A DNA stretch of 64,000 bases from Acidovorax radicis N35 (GTDB lineage: Bacteria; Pseudomonadota; Gammaproteobacteria; Burkholderiales; Burkholderiaceae_C). Below are positions 49,740-58,521 of the stretch, piece by piece (positions within the stretch are counted from its first letter, which is position 1; every line of letters begins with the position of its first letter). Position numbers and translations under genes: made by a program. The stretch is taken from NCBI RefSeq assembly GCF_000204195.1, contig NZ_AFBG01000021.1:434001-498000 (forward strand), given 5' to 3'. Under the pieces are notes generated by a model. The model saw nothing but the letters and a program-made list of their open reading frames with translations. It made no database searches and had not been told where the DNA came from.

Positions 49740-50807
49740 GTGTTCAAGAACATGATCGTGTACCGCATTGCGCCGCAATGGCAGGTCGAATTGACGCAAG
49801 TGGAAGAAGCCCTGGCGAAGGTGCCCTTCCTGGAATGTGGTGCCACGCAGGAAAAATCCCTGGGCTGGGTGCCGCCGCGCGGTGATGTGCACGGCCCGCT
49901 CGCCGAATCGGTCGGGGGCCAGTGGATCCTGCGCTTCATGGTCGAGTCCAAGGTATTGCCTGGTAGCGTGCTGGCCCGCCGCGTGAAGGAAAAGGCCGAG
50001 CGCATCGAGCAGGAAACCGGCCGCAAGCCTGGCAAGAAGGAAAGCAAGGAGCTGAAGGACGAGGCCAAACTCGACCTGCTGCCCATGGCCTTCACCAAGC
50101 AGGGATCGATGTGGGTATGGATTGACACCACATCGCGCCTGCTGGTGCTGGACACGTCCAGCCAGGGCCGGGCGGATGAAGTGGTCACCCTGCTGATCGA
50201 AGCGCTGCCCGGGTTGTCGGTGTTGCTCATCAACACCCAGACCAGCCCGCAGGCCGCCATGTCCCACTGGCTTAAGGAGCAGGAGCCGCCCGTGGGCTTC
50301 ACGGTGGACCGCGAATGTGAACTCAAAAGCGCCACCGAAGAAAAAGCCGTGGTGCGCTATGCCCGCCACCCGCTCGACATCGAAGAGGTGCAAGCCCACA
50401 TCGACGCCGGCAAACTGCCCACCAAGCTCGCGTTGACCTGGGACGACCGGGTCTCCTTCATGCTCACCGAAGGCCTGCAGATCAAGAAGGTGTCGTTTCT
50501 GGACACCGTGTTCGAAGGCACCAAGGCCGACGACGGCGGTTTTGACACCGACGTAGCGATTGCCACGGGAGAGCTGGTCAAGCTGATTCCGGATCTGATC
50601 GAGGCGCTGGGGGGGGAGGCGGAGAGTGGAGTGGCGAGTGCGGCGGCTGCAGTGGCTTCGGAGAGTGGCTCGATGCCGACTCCAACGCTCGCCGGCTCCT
50701 CGGTAGCCCCAGCCGCAGTGCCTGCACGAAAAAGTGGCACTGGCGGGGTCGTGACGGGGCCTGCGCACGAGCCGGTAGATACGGACCCGGAGTCAGCTCC
50801 GTTTTGA
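49740..50807 (+). CDS. rdgC: Recombination-associated protein RdgC
   Basis: The 355-residue protein starts with GTG. RdgC signatures are MFKNMIVYRIAPQW, GWVPPRGDVHGPLAESVGGQWILRFMVESKVLPGSVLARRVKEK, ETGRKPGKKESKELKDEAKLDLLPMAF, and AMSHWLKEQEPPVGFTVDRECELKS. RdgC forms a ring around double-stranded DNA and restrains RecA. The last ~55 residues (from about 300, Ala/Ser/Pro-rich) are a low-complexity extension beyond the usual ~300-residue protein. It lies 1 kb from the origin-like modules. Confidence 0.94.
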   Translation: MFKNMIVYRIAPQWQVELTQVEEALAKVPFLECGATQEKSLGWVPPRGDVHGPLAESVGGQWILRFMVESKVLPGSVLARRVKEKAERIEQETGRKPGKKESKELKDEAKLDLLPMAFTKQGSMWVWIDTTSRLLVLDTSSQGRADEVVTLLIEALPGLSVLLINTQTSPQAAMSHWLKEQEPPVGFTVDRECELKSATEEKAVVRYARHPLDIEEVQAHIDAGKLPTKLALTWDDRVSFMLTEGLQIKKVSFLDTVFEGTKADDGGFDTDVAIATGELVKLIPDLIEALGGEAESGVASAAAAVASESGSMPTPTLAGSSVAPAAVPARKSGTGGVVTGPAHEPVDTDPESAPF

Positions 50808-50914
50808 TAGCCGCGTAGGGAAGTGCACCTTGGTGGGATGTTGGCGTGACGGGCGCAACAAGATAGCGCTCTTTTGCGGAAACTGCCAGAAGCTTCGTTT
50901 AGTGAGGGATTTTC

Positions 50915-52846
50915 GTGAGCTTGAATAATAATTTCAAATATAGACCTGACATTGATGGAATTCGAGCTATTGCTGTACTAATGGTGCTTGCGGTTCATGC
51001 ATCTCCAGCTAGTTTACCCAACGGATTTGTCGGTGTTGACCTATTTTTCGTTATTTCGGGTTATCTAATAACCTCCATTTTGTGTCGTGAACTTTCGGAG
51101 GAACGATTTTCTATTCGAGATTTTTATGTGCGACGGATAAATCGAATTTTTCCTGCGTTGCTAGTGGTGCTGGCGTTTTGCCTGATCATAGGCCCCTGGG
51201 TGATGTATCCCTCCGAATATGCGCCCTTGAGTAAGTCAGCTTTTTTCAGTGCCATATTTGTCGCCAACGTGCATTTCTACTTGGAGTCTGGCTATTGGGA
51301 TGTGGCGAGCAAACTCAAGCCGTTGCTGCACCTGTGGTCATTGGGGGTAGAAGAACAGTTTTATCTGTTGTGGCCGTTAATTTTGCTCGCGACCATCCGC
51401 ACCAAGCGCTCTTTGGTGGCCGCGTGCCTTGCAGTAATTGTTCTGTCTCTCGCCGTCAATCTGGTACTGACTAGCAGGAACCAGCCTGCCGCGTTTTATC
51501 TGCCGTTCGGGCGATTCTGGGAGCTTTCGGCTGGCGGACTGCTGGCTTGTATCCAGTGGACTCGGAACTCTGTGTTCGGGGCCAGTCGCCCTGCGGTTGA
51601 AGTGGGCTGGCATCTGCGAAACAGTGCCGGATGGCTCGGTCTCGGCTTGCTGCTGGCGACGCAGTGCTTTCCCATCAATCCCGGAAAATTTCCAGGCTTC
51701 TATGCCATAGTGGTGGTATTGGGCGCAGTTCTGATTCTTCTGGCGGGGCCAGATGCCTGGATAAACCGCAAAGTCCTTTCAAACCCTGCAATGGTCTATG
51801 TGGGAAAGCTCAGTTATCCGCTGTACCTCTGGCACTGGCCTTTGCTGGTTTTCGGAAGGTTGCTGGGTGATGGGCATCTGTCTTCATCCCACCGGAACAT
51901 TGCGGTGCTGGCCTCGGTGGTTCTAGCTGCGCTTACCTATCACGGTGTGGAGCGGCAGCTAATAAGCCATATATCGCGTAAGAGAGTGCTTGCTACCGTC
52001 TTGGGGGTGCTGATGACACTCACTGGCCTGTTGGCATATCTAGGTCAGAATGGTATATTGACGCCTTCAGCCGCTTCCCATATTAATTCACCGTTGGAAA
52101 ATTACGAGAAGCCACAAATAATAAGTCGAGGTAAGATTCATTTATTGGGCGACAGCAACGCAGGGCATTTCCACTATGGCCTGTCTCTCTTGTATGGAGA
52201 CCGAGTGGAGGTGACGGCTGTACCCGGATGGCCCTACCTTGAAGGAGTGAAGTACCGGGATGATTTCATACCTCATTACGAACACAAAGGTAGTCCTGAT
52301 TTGACGGAAAGAGCGTTGCAGTACATTGAATCTGATGCCGAAACTCGTTTGGTCATTTTGTCGACCGCTTATCTAATGTACTTCCCTTCGGACAACCTGC
52401 GCAGTGTTGAAAGTGCTGTACCCGGGGAAACATCCGCGCAAGCCTATGAGAAGGGTTTGCGGAGAACCATAAAGAGATTATTGGCGAAGGATAAGAGGGT
52501 GCTATTGGTTAAATCAATTCCCACCTATCCAATGTTATCTACCGTCATGGCTTGCAGCAGTGAGGTTCGACCACCTTGGCGCTTACGGCCCGCAAACTGT
52601 GAGCGTTCCAGAGAACTAGTTGAATCGGAAAGACGCGAATACGATACTATGGTGGCCCGTGTAATCCATGGGTTGGAAGGTGTCACTGTGTTTGACACCT
52701 TGAATGATCTTTGCGATAGCCAAAGTTGTTATGTCAATCGCAATGGCGTACAGATGTATATTGACTCGGGCCATTTCACCACGGCAGGTAGTCAGATCAT
52801 GGGGGCTGCCCTGGGTCGACTTGCGGAAGAAATTTTGACAAAATGA
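50915..52846 (+). CDS. OafA-type membrane acyltransferase with C-terminal SGNH domain
   Basis: The 643-residue protein starts with GTG. The acyltransferase-3 domain has ~10 helices and opens YRPDIDGIRAIAVLMVLAVHA, with GFVGVDLFFVISGYLIT and RRINRIFPALLVV. The active-site context LLHLWSLGVEEQFYLLWPLILL follows. The C-terminal ~260 residues are a periplasmic SGNH hydrolase-like domain with nucleophile GDSNAGHFHYG and a late DSGHFTTAGSQ (Asp/His). Such proteins O-acetylate surface polysaccharides. Base composition is clearly AT-richer than the genes to the left, suggesting horizontal acquisition. Confidence 0.92.
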   Translation: MSLNNNFKYRPDIDGIRAIAVLMVLAVHASPASLPNGFVGVDLFFVISGYLITSILCRELSEERFSIRDFYVRRINRIFPALLVVLAFCLIIGPWVMYPSEYAPLSKSAFFSAIFVANVHFYLESGYWDVASKLKPLLHLWSLGVEEQFYLLWPLILLATIRTKRSLVAACLAVIVLSLAVNLVLTSRNQPAAFYLPFGRFWELSAGGLLACIQWTRNSVFGASRPAVEVGWHLRNSAGWLGLGLLLATQCFPINPGKFPGFYAIVVVLGAVLILLAGPDAWINRKVLSNPAMVYVGKLSYPLYLWHWPLLVFGRLLGDGHLSSSHRNIAVLASVVLAALTYHGVERQLISHISRKRVLATVLGVLMTLTGLLAYLGQNGILTPSAASHINSPLENYEKPQIISRGKIHLLGDSNAGHFHYGLSLLYGDRVEVTAVPGWPYLEGVKYRDDFIPHYEHKGSPDLTERALQYIESDAETRLVILSTAYLMYFPSDNLRSVESAVPGETSAQAYEKGLRRTIKRLLAKDKRVLLVKSIPTYPMLSTVMACSSEVRPPWRLRPANCERSRELVESERREYDTMVARVIHGLEGVTVFDTLNDLCDSQSCYVNRNGVQMYIDSGHFTTAGSQIMGAALGRLAEEILTK

Positions 52847-53220
52847 AAATTTGAGGACTAAATTATATTTCAGATTATTTTTGGATTTTTATTACAGGGG
52901 TAAATTTTTGTGTAAATATTAAATTTTATTCGCAAAATAACTGATGATAATGATATTCTAAGTAAAATTCCACAAATCGAGACTGATTTACACAAGGTTG
53001 ACCAAGCGCCACGTCCAACCCATCCAACCCAAAATATTTTTCGAGGTGTTTGTATTGTTAATCATTGGATTTGAATTCGGTAAGGATGGTGCATTGGATG
53101 TGCTCACTCAATTTGAAGATTTTTTGATCGATAATATAGTGTGTACGTACGAAGGCGGACCATGCTTTGCACCTAGACGGCTGGATGCTGAAAGTTATAC
53201 CAGACTTTTATCGATAAAAT
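52847..53220. other. AT-rich region with a doubtful short frame
   Basis: Base composition is strongly AT-rich. The only frame of note is 52998-53222 (TTG start, 74 residues, hydrophobic FFEVFVLLIIGFEFG then ICVTYEGG-like residues). It has no ribosome site or family similarity I recognise and may be a decayed gene end. The next feature is a hairpin that could end transcripts from both sides. Confidence 0.4.
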
Positions 53221-53245
53221 AATGGGTCGCATCATGCGGCCCATT
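53221..53245 (-). terminator. Hairpin terminator between convergent transcripts
   Basis: AATGGGTCGC and GCGGCCCATT form a 10-bp stem with one T-G pair around ATCAT. On the minus strand it is followed by TATTTTAT. It lies 30 bases past the stop of the secreted-protein gene. Confidence 0.65.
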
Positions 53246-53274
53246 AAGCCTCTAATGCCGAATGTCTTGCGATT

Positions 53275-54579
53275 TTATGGTGTGTAAGTGATGGTTAAAA
53301 ATTGATGGGATATAAATCCTAAGCCTTCATCAACACCAACTAAAAGAGGCTTGTTCCCAATCGTTTCGTAATTGTCTCCCGAACTGATATTTGGATCAAT
53401 GTTGAAAAAGCTCACATATTTATTTGCTGGCATACTGTAGCCATTTTGATTGATGAACTCAGGATATCTTGGCTGCCCGGCCGCAGTTTTGTCAAGGAAG
53501 GAGGGATTGGATAAATTATCAATCCAGGTAAATGTAGCGCGCTTGGGGTTGTTCGCGCAGGAGGCGGAGCCTAGTATGATCCATTTCCCGCTAGGGGAAT
53601 GTTTGCGGACGTTGTGTGCAAACAATATGGTGCATGCGTTGGCGGTCTCTTTCCAGAAGATGTAGGGTTGCTGAGTGCTGCTCCCTCCTTGGTATGTACC
53701 GTGATTTACTGTAGTCCAGCTTGATCCATTCCAAAACTGCCACCCGGTCGCAGAAGCAAGATTCGATGTACGAATGATGCTAACGCCGCGCTCTTGGACG
53801 CCTCCTGGCTTGTAAGATATAGAAGTCACAAAGGAATAATAATAAATACCTTCCTTTACGATATTTGAAGGGTGCGCGAAACCATATTGTTGGGTGTAGG
53901 TGCTGTTGTATGGTTCGGGAACAATCACCAGCCTATCTGCATTGCTTGGCGCACTGTAATTAATGGGCTTCATCGCCCAACTCACCCCTCCATTGGTTGA
54001 GCTAATCCAGCCTATTCCCCATACCGGAACGCTATCGGCAACTATTTTGCCGCCAAACGGCGCTACTTCTGGGTACCATTCGTGGTGGGTCAGTCCATAA
54101 ATAGTTGATCCCACTACATACGGCGCATATATCCAATGGGCCATGTTGTAGTGAGATTGATCTGTGTCTGTTACGGGGGGGCTGAGTGGAGCACCTTCCG
54201 GATATCCCGCAGTAAAACTGGCAGGCTCAAGAATCCAGGTTAGACGATTTCCCCAATTGTGGCTTGGCAATTTAAATCTAAAATTCTGAGAGTGGGGTAC
54301 CTGAAAATATGTATTTCCATTATATTTATATGGATTGATTGGCCCGTCAAACCATGCACCATACGAGACGTTGCCAGTGCAGCCCGCATGATTTTCATTT
54401 TGGAGCTTATACCCGCATGTGGTTAGCTTTCCGTGGAATGAGCTATTCTGAATACCGTACAAGGGATCCATCGGACCATCTAGCTGGATAGTAAAAGACT
54501 CGGCGTGGCTTAAGGTGGCTATGCCCAAAGCAGAGACACCTACGACTATCGCTCTTGCAATTAAATGATTCATATTCAT
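53275..54579 (-). CDS. Secreted protein of unknown function, possible beta-propeller
   Basis: The 434-residue protein has a signal peptide (ARAIVVGVSALGIATLSHA, cut before ESFTIQLDG). The mature part is rich in aromatic residues and Gly/Asn/Ser turns, with repeated strands resembling propeller blades: YAPYVVGSTIYGLTHHEW, WGIGWISSTNGGVSWAM, IYYYSFVTSISY, GVSIIRTSNLASATGWQFWNG. The SxDxGxxW-like STNGGVSW recalls the Asp-box of sialidase-type propellers but is imperfect. Four or more cysteines could form disulfides. Low GC, no recognised family; a glycan-binding or glycosidase role is only a guess. Confidence 0.7.
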   Translation of the reverse strand: MNMNHLIARAIVVGVSALGIATLSHAESFTIQLDGPMDPLYGIQNSSFHGKLTTCGYKLQNENHAGCTGNVSYGAWFDGPINPYKYNGNTYFQVPHSQNFRFKLPSHNWGNRLTWILEPASFTAGYPEGAPLSPPVTDTDQSHYNMAHWIYAPYVVGSTIYGLTHHEWYPEVAPFGGKIVADSVPVWGIGWISSTNGGVSWAMKPINYSAPSNADRLVIVPEPYNSTYTQQYGFAHPSNIVKEGIYYYSFVTSISYKPGGVQERGVSIIRTSNLASATGWQFWNGSSWTTVNHGTYQGGSSTQQPYIFWKETANACTILFAHNVRKHSPSGKWIILGSASCANNPKRATFTWIDNLSNPSFLDKTAAGQPRYPEFINQNGYSMPANKYVSFFNIDPNISSGDNYETIGNKPLLVGVDEGLGFISHQFLTITYTP

Positions 54580-55156
54580 AAAATATTGGATTCAATATCC
54601 CACCATCACATAAACTGAAATGGCATGTGGGTACATTTGCATTGCAATATCTATTGCCTTGCGATATTTATCATACGGTACGCAATTTTAACTATAGTAA
54701 ATAGTTGAAACGATGTGGCAAAAAATCCACAAGGTTAGCAGGCTGCTGAAATACTCCCCTGCCACCCGAGTTCGACGCCAAATGCTGTAAGCCGTTGATC
54801 TGCATAGAACGAGCCTTTCGGCCTGCCACTGCAGAAGGGTCATTTGAGCGTCGTAGACTGGCTTTTTATCTTGAGTGCGGCCAGCACTTCGGTCCGGCCG
54901 GAGGTGATGGTGGAAAGTACCCGCATCGGTTCGGCGTCATCAATTCGGACGGTGTGAACTTGCTTTGATTATCTGTATTCGGATGGCACGTTTTTGACTG
55001 CTGTGGCGGGATAATGCCCAAGTTCATCGAAGACTTCACATGTGCCAGATCAGTGAGTCTTTCGATGGCAGAAAAACTTATTCACGCCCCATCCGGAGGC
55101 GTCAAGTCAGCGGATGCTGCCGCAAAGCGGGTGTAGTGATGAATGAAGCTGCTGGA
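54580..55156. other. 577-bp intergenic region at the right border of the low-GC segment
   Basis: The first ~150 bases are AT-rich promoter-like DNA upstream of the secreted-protein gene. The middle holds the IS remnant. From ~55000 base composition returns to that of the high-GC genome. No intact gene is supported; a short frame running into 55157 overlaps the next gene in antisense and was not accepted. Confidence 0.5.
54735..54968 (-). mobile_element. Insertion sequence remnant (element end plus transposase C-terminus)
   Basis: On the minus strand a frame without an intact start reads VHTVRIDDAEPMRVLST, continues ITSGRTEVLAALKIKSQST and stops at 54840-54842; upstream it is closed by a stop at ~54969-54971. 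About 80 bases further, GGGGAGTATTTCAGCAGCCT leads to CTGCTAA at 54735, which resembles the terminal sequence of IS1182-type elements as I remember them. It looks like the surviving right end of an IS. No matching left end is visible. Confidence 0.4.
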
Positions 55157-57028
55157 TCAGCCCTTCATCACGCGTGCTGCAGCCGACACGTCGCAGTAGG
55201 TCAAGACTGCTGGTGTGGCCAGGGTGATGGGGGTGTAGGTCTGTGTGGGGTGCAGCGTCCATTCAAACGTGTAGTAGTTGCTGCCCATGTACTTTGCTTG
55301 GGTGGCGCGTGGCGGCGCTGTGGAGGTGGCGTGGGACAGTGTCCAGCTGTCCGGCAGGCGCAAGATGGTCTCGTCGGTACAGCGCAGCGACACGCGCAGC
55401 ACCGTGGGGCCTTCCGTGCTCAACTCGATCATGATGCCTCGGTCGTGGCGGGCAGACCAAAATGTCATGTAGTCAATCTTCTCATCGGAAAAGACATTGC
55501 CACCTTCACGGCCGTTGATGCGCATTGGCAGTGGCGTCAATGCGTATACCGCAGCGGCGGGCAGCGTGGCCACGGGGACGAGGCCCTGCGTTAGTTCCCA
55601 GGGCCCTGTGGGGTGGGTGGGCTCGATCAGGTATTGCGTGGCGGGCGGGTGGACGGGGGCTTCGCGGCAGCGGGCGTCAAACTGGCGGTTGGTCATATCG
55701 CGTGCCAGCATCCAGTGCAGGCCGCGCAGCTGGTTTTGGCAGATGCCCTCGGCTTGCAAATAGGTTTGCATGGCGTGCAGGTACCGGTAGCTGAAGGAGG
55801 GGATGTGGCGCTCCACATCTTGTATGCGCGGAAAGAACGATGTGTTGGCCGCCACATCGAGCTTGCCGTGGGCCTCAAAATGCCGATACAGCTCTACCTG
55901 CCCGCCCAGGGCCAGGACCCCGGCAGCTGCGGTGCCCCACAGCCACGGCGCGTGGGGACAGCCCCATTGCTCACTGGCGCGTGTCCAGCCATAGGCCGCC
56001 ATCACGGCCAGCCAGGGCTGGATCACATCCAGGTGCCAGAAGCCCCCGTACGACAGGAACGTCATTGCCAGCACCCACCACAGCACAAGCGCCAGCGCCA
56101 CCCAGCGCATGGTCCGCGTGCGGGCGGCATACACCAGACCCAGCACCACACCCACGAGCATGAACCCCAGCAGCACTGCTGCGGCGGCGGTGACCACCGG
56201 GATTGCGGGGCTGATGCCCTCGATCATCCGGTAAGGCATGGCCAATGCGTCCCACCACTTGCCTACGTCCAGCAGTCTGGCGGGCAGGGCCGACCAGCCA
56301 CCCGGGGCAGGCGGAGGCGGGGCGGACACGATGTGCGGGGCTTTCCAGGGTTGGGCCAGCGCTGCCCATAAGGCGGTGAGGGTCAACACGATGACAGTGG
56401 AGGCCAAGGTGGAGCGGTGCCTGAGCACAGCCGGATGAGCTAGTGCATAGAGGCCCAGTGCGACTCCGAGTGGTGCGGCAGAAGGGTGAACCTGTACCAG
56501 CACAAACATTACCAACACCAGCGCAAACCACCCTCGGCGGGGCTGGTGCAGGCTCTGAATCCACAATGCCAATACCAAGTTGGACAGGCCTATCACCAGC
56601 GCAGGGTTCCAGGCGCTGTGGGTATAGACGCTGCTAAAAATCGGCATGGCCAGCGCCAAGTAGGCGAGCGCCGTGCGTTCTCCCAGGTGCAGGCGCAGCG
56701 TGCGCCATGCGTAGGCGATACAAGCCACATAGAACAGGCCGAACGCGATGAAGATGCTAATTTCGCTGTCGACCACGAGTAGCGGCAGTGCCAGCAGATA
56801 GTAAAACCCCGGTGGAAGGTACAGGCGCCCATTAAACGGGGTGCTGTTGTGGGGCCATTGGCCCTGGTGCAGCCACAGGCGCACCGTGTCCATGTCCCGA
56901 ATCTGATCCGGGCCATGAAAGGTCAAGTCACAGTAATACAGCTGAATGAAACCAAGCGCCAGCAGCACCAGTGCCGCCACCCAGGTGCTGGTGGAATGCG
57001 ACGGGTGGGGCGAGGGGGAGGCATTCAT
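55157..57028 (-). CDS. Polytopic GT-C-like membrane protein (putative glycosyltransferase)
   Basis: The 623-residue protein has about ten membrane helices (WVAALVLLALGFIQLYYC, FYYLLALPLLVV, WFALVLVMFVLVQVHPSAAPLGVALGLYAL, AAAAVLLGFMLVGVVLGLVY). The first periplasmic loop has GPDQIRDMDTVRLWLHQGQWPHNSTPFNGRLYLPPGFYYLLALP, the D-x-D and following proline pattern of GT-C lipid-linked sugar transferases (ArnT/PMT-like). The C-terminal ~220 residues are soluble. A role in surface glycan or lipid modification is plausible next to the acyltransferase-containing segment. ATG 57028 was chosen as the first Met before the first helix. Confidence 0.72.
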   Translation of the reverse strand: MNASPSPHPSHSTSTWVAALVLLALGFIQLYYCDLTFHGPDQIRDMDTVRLWLHQGQWPHNSTPFNGRLYLPPGFYYLLALPLLVVDSEISIFIAFGLFYVACIAYAWRTLRLHLGERTALAYLALAMPIFSSVYTHSAWNPALVIGLSNLVLALWIQSLHQPRRGWFALVLVMFVLVQVHPSAAPLGVALGLYALAHPAVLRHRSTLASTVIVLTLTALWAALAQPWKAPHIVSAPPPPAPGGWSALPARLLDVGKWWDALAMPYRMIEGISPAIPVVTAAAAVLLGFMLVGVVLGLVYAARTRTMRWVALALVLWWVLAMTFLSYGGFWHLDVIQPWLAVMAAYGWTRASEQWGCPHAPWLWGTAAAGVLALGGQVELYRHFEAHGKLDVAANTSFFPRIQDVERHIPSFSYRYLHAMQTYLQAEGICQNQLRGLHWMLARDMTNRQFDARCREAPVHPPATQYLIEPTHPTGPWELTQGLVPVATLPAAAVYALTPLPMRINGREGGNVFSDEKIDYMTFWSARHDRGIMIELSTEGPTVLRVSLRCTDETILRLPDSWTLSHATSTAPPRATQAKYMGSNYYTFEWTLHPTQTYTPITLATPAVLTYCDVSAAARVMKG

Positions 57029-57146
57029 AAATGGCGGTATTGGTAGAAGTGGATTCGAATGTGCCAAAGCTTCAGGCGGGAACTTTCCAGCTCGAACACC
57101 AGCACCTCGGTGTCTGCGTCGTTGCGAAGCTGCCCCGTTGCCCGTG

Positions 57147-57554
57147 TCAGGCCAGCAGCAGCGCGGCAATGAACAATGCGCCGCCGATCAGCACCAGCGT
57201 CCAGGAATATTGTTGCTTCACGAACACAAAACTGCTCGGGTCGCTGGGCATATAGGCGATCTCGACCGGGCGGTTGGCTTTGAATTCGGCCAGCACTTCT
57301 TCCGGGAAGCTGTGTTTGACAACTATCTGCTGGCCGTTGTCTGTCTTGAAGCGGAACTCGGCGGTGTACGTAGTGGAGCCGCTTTTCTTGAATTCCGTGT
57401 ACTGCGTGATGGGCTCGACCACGGCGTGTTTGCCGATTTTGAGGGTCCTGGAAAGCTCGGACCGTTCCTGCATTCCAAAGACGATGAACACGATCCCGGC
57501 AAGGGCGCCGAGGATTTTGAACAGCAGTTTGCCTTGTTGAAGCGTTTTCTTCAT
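57147..57554 (-). CDS. DUF3592-like membrane protein
   Basis: The 135-residue protein has two membrane helices (LLFKILGALAGIVFIVFGM near the start and WTLVLIGGALFIAALLLA at the end) around a beta-rich domain (VVEPITQYTEFKKSGSTTYTAEFRFKTDNGQQIVV, FPEEVLAEFKANRPVEIAYMPSDPSSFVF). This is the DUF3592 layout. Function is unknown. It lies 118 bases upstream of the GT-C-like gene on the same strand and may share its transcript. Confidence 0.78.
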   Translation of the reverse strand: MKKTLQQGKLLFKILGALAGIVFIVFGMQERSELSRTLKIGKHAVVEPITQYTEFKKSGSTTYTAEFRFKTDNGQQIVVKHSFPEEVLAEFKANRPVEIAYMPSDPSSFVFVKQQYSWTLVLIGGALFIAALLLA

Positions 57555-57637
57555 ACCCCACCTCCATCCTTTTTGGTGAAAGTGTAAGGGCTTTGGAGCG
57601 CCAGGGTAGGGCTGCTGGCGGCTACACAGCTACCCTT

Positions 57638-58435
57638 TTATCGGCCCACAAACTGCGGGCTTTGGCGTTGGTGAAAGGCCTCTACCCCCGCGCGGAAGTC
57701 CTCGGTGCCCGCGCAGTGCACAAAGGCGTCCTTTTCTGCAGCCAACTGCTCGGACAGGGGGCGGTCCATCGATTCGCGCATGAGGCGCTTCATGGCGCCG
57801 TAGGCCACGGTGGGCCCGGCGGCCAGGTGCTGGGCCAGGGTGGTGGTGGCCGTCTCCAGTTCGACGGCAGGCACGATGCGGTTGATGAGGCCCATGCGCA
57901 GTGCGTCGCCGGCCGTGAAGGCTTCACCCATCAGCGCGATTTCCAGCGCCTTGCGCACGCCCACCAGGCGCGGCAGCGCCCACGATGCGCCCACGTCGCA
58001 GCTGGCGCCCAGGTTGATGTAGGCAAGGTTCAGGCGTGTGCCTTCGGCGGCGATCACGTAGTCGGCCATGAGCAGCAGGCTCAGGCCCGCGCCGGCGGCC
58101 ACACCGTGCACTTGCGCAATGACGGGCGCGTTCATCTGCGCCAGCAGGAGCAGTGCTGCGTTGAGCGGCGTGAGAATGTCGATGGCACCCTGCACCGGGT
58201 CGGCGCGCAGCGTGGCCAGGTCGCCACCGGCCATGAAACCCCGGCCGTTGCCACACAGCACCACGGCGCGCACGCCAGGGTCGGCGGCAACGGTCTGCAC
58301 GGCGGCGAGGACGGCGTTGGCCATGGGCACGTCGATGGCGTTGAGCGCATCGGGCCGGTTGAAACGCAGCGTGGCGATGGCGCCGTTTCGTTCCAGCAGC
58401 AGGGGGGCGGTAGGGGCGGCGGCGGTGTTTTTCAT
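57638..58435 (-). CDS. Enoyl-CoA hydratase/isomerase family protein
   Basis: The 265-residue crotonase-fold protein has IATLRFNRPDALNAIDVPMANAVLAAV, the oxyanion-hole segments GNGRGFMAGGDLATLR and QVHGVAAGAGLSLLLMADYVIAAE, and INLGASCDVGASWALPRLVG. One catalytic Glu typical of hydratases (in the GASxxxG region) is replaced by Cys/Asp (INLGASCDVG), so isomerase or another crotonase reaction is possible. It is the last gene of the liv/acyl-CoA group, 86 bases after the ligase gene, with a repeat copy in the gap. Confidence 0.88.
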   Translation of the reverse strand: MKNTAAAPTAPLLLERNGAIATLRFNRPDALNAIDVPMANAVLAAVQTVAADPGVRAVVLCGNGRGFMAGGDLATLRADPVQGAIDILTPLNAALLLLAQMNAPVIAQVHGVAAGAGLSLLLMADYVIAAEGTRLNLAYINLGASCDVGASWALPRLVGVRKALEIALMGEAFTAGDALRMGLINRIVPAVELETATTTLAQHLAAGPTVAYGAMKRLMRESMDRPLSEQLAAEKDAFVHCAGTEDFRAGVEAFHQRQSPQFVGR

Positions 58436-58436
58436 G

Positions 58437-58497
58437 TCAAATTGGCTTCTGGCGCGTTATGGGTATGCGCTGATAGCTCCTGTTTTGATAGTAATCT
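58437..58497 (+). repeat. Interspersed inverted repeat, copy 8 (diverged)
   Basis: AAATTGGCTTCTGGCGCGTT, ATGGGTATGCGC, then TGATAGCTCCTGTTTTGATA match the family in order and spacing. It lies between the hydratase and ligase genes. Confidence 0.5.
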
Positions 58498-58521
58498 GCA
58501 CGGCGCGGGGTGAGCCCCGGG

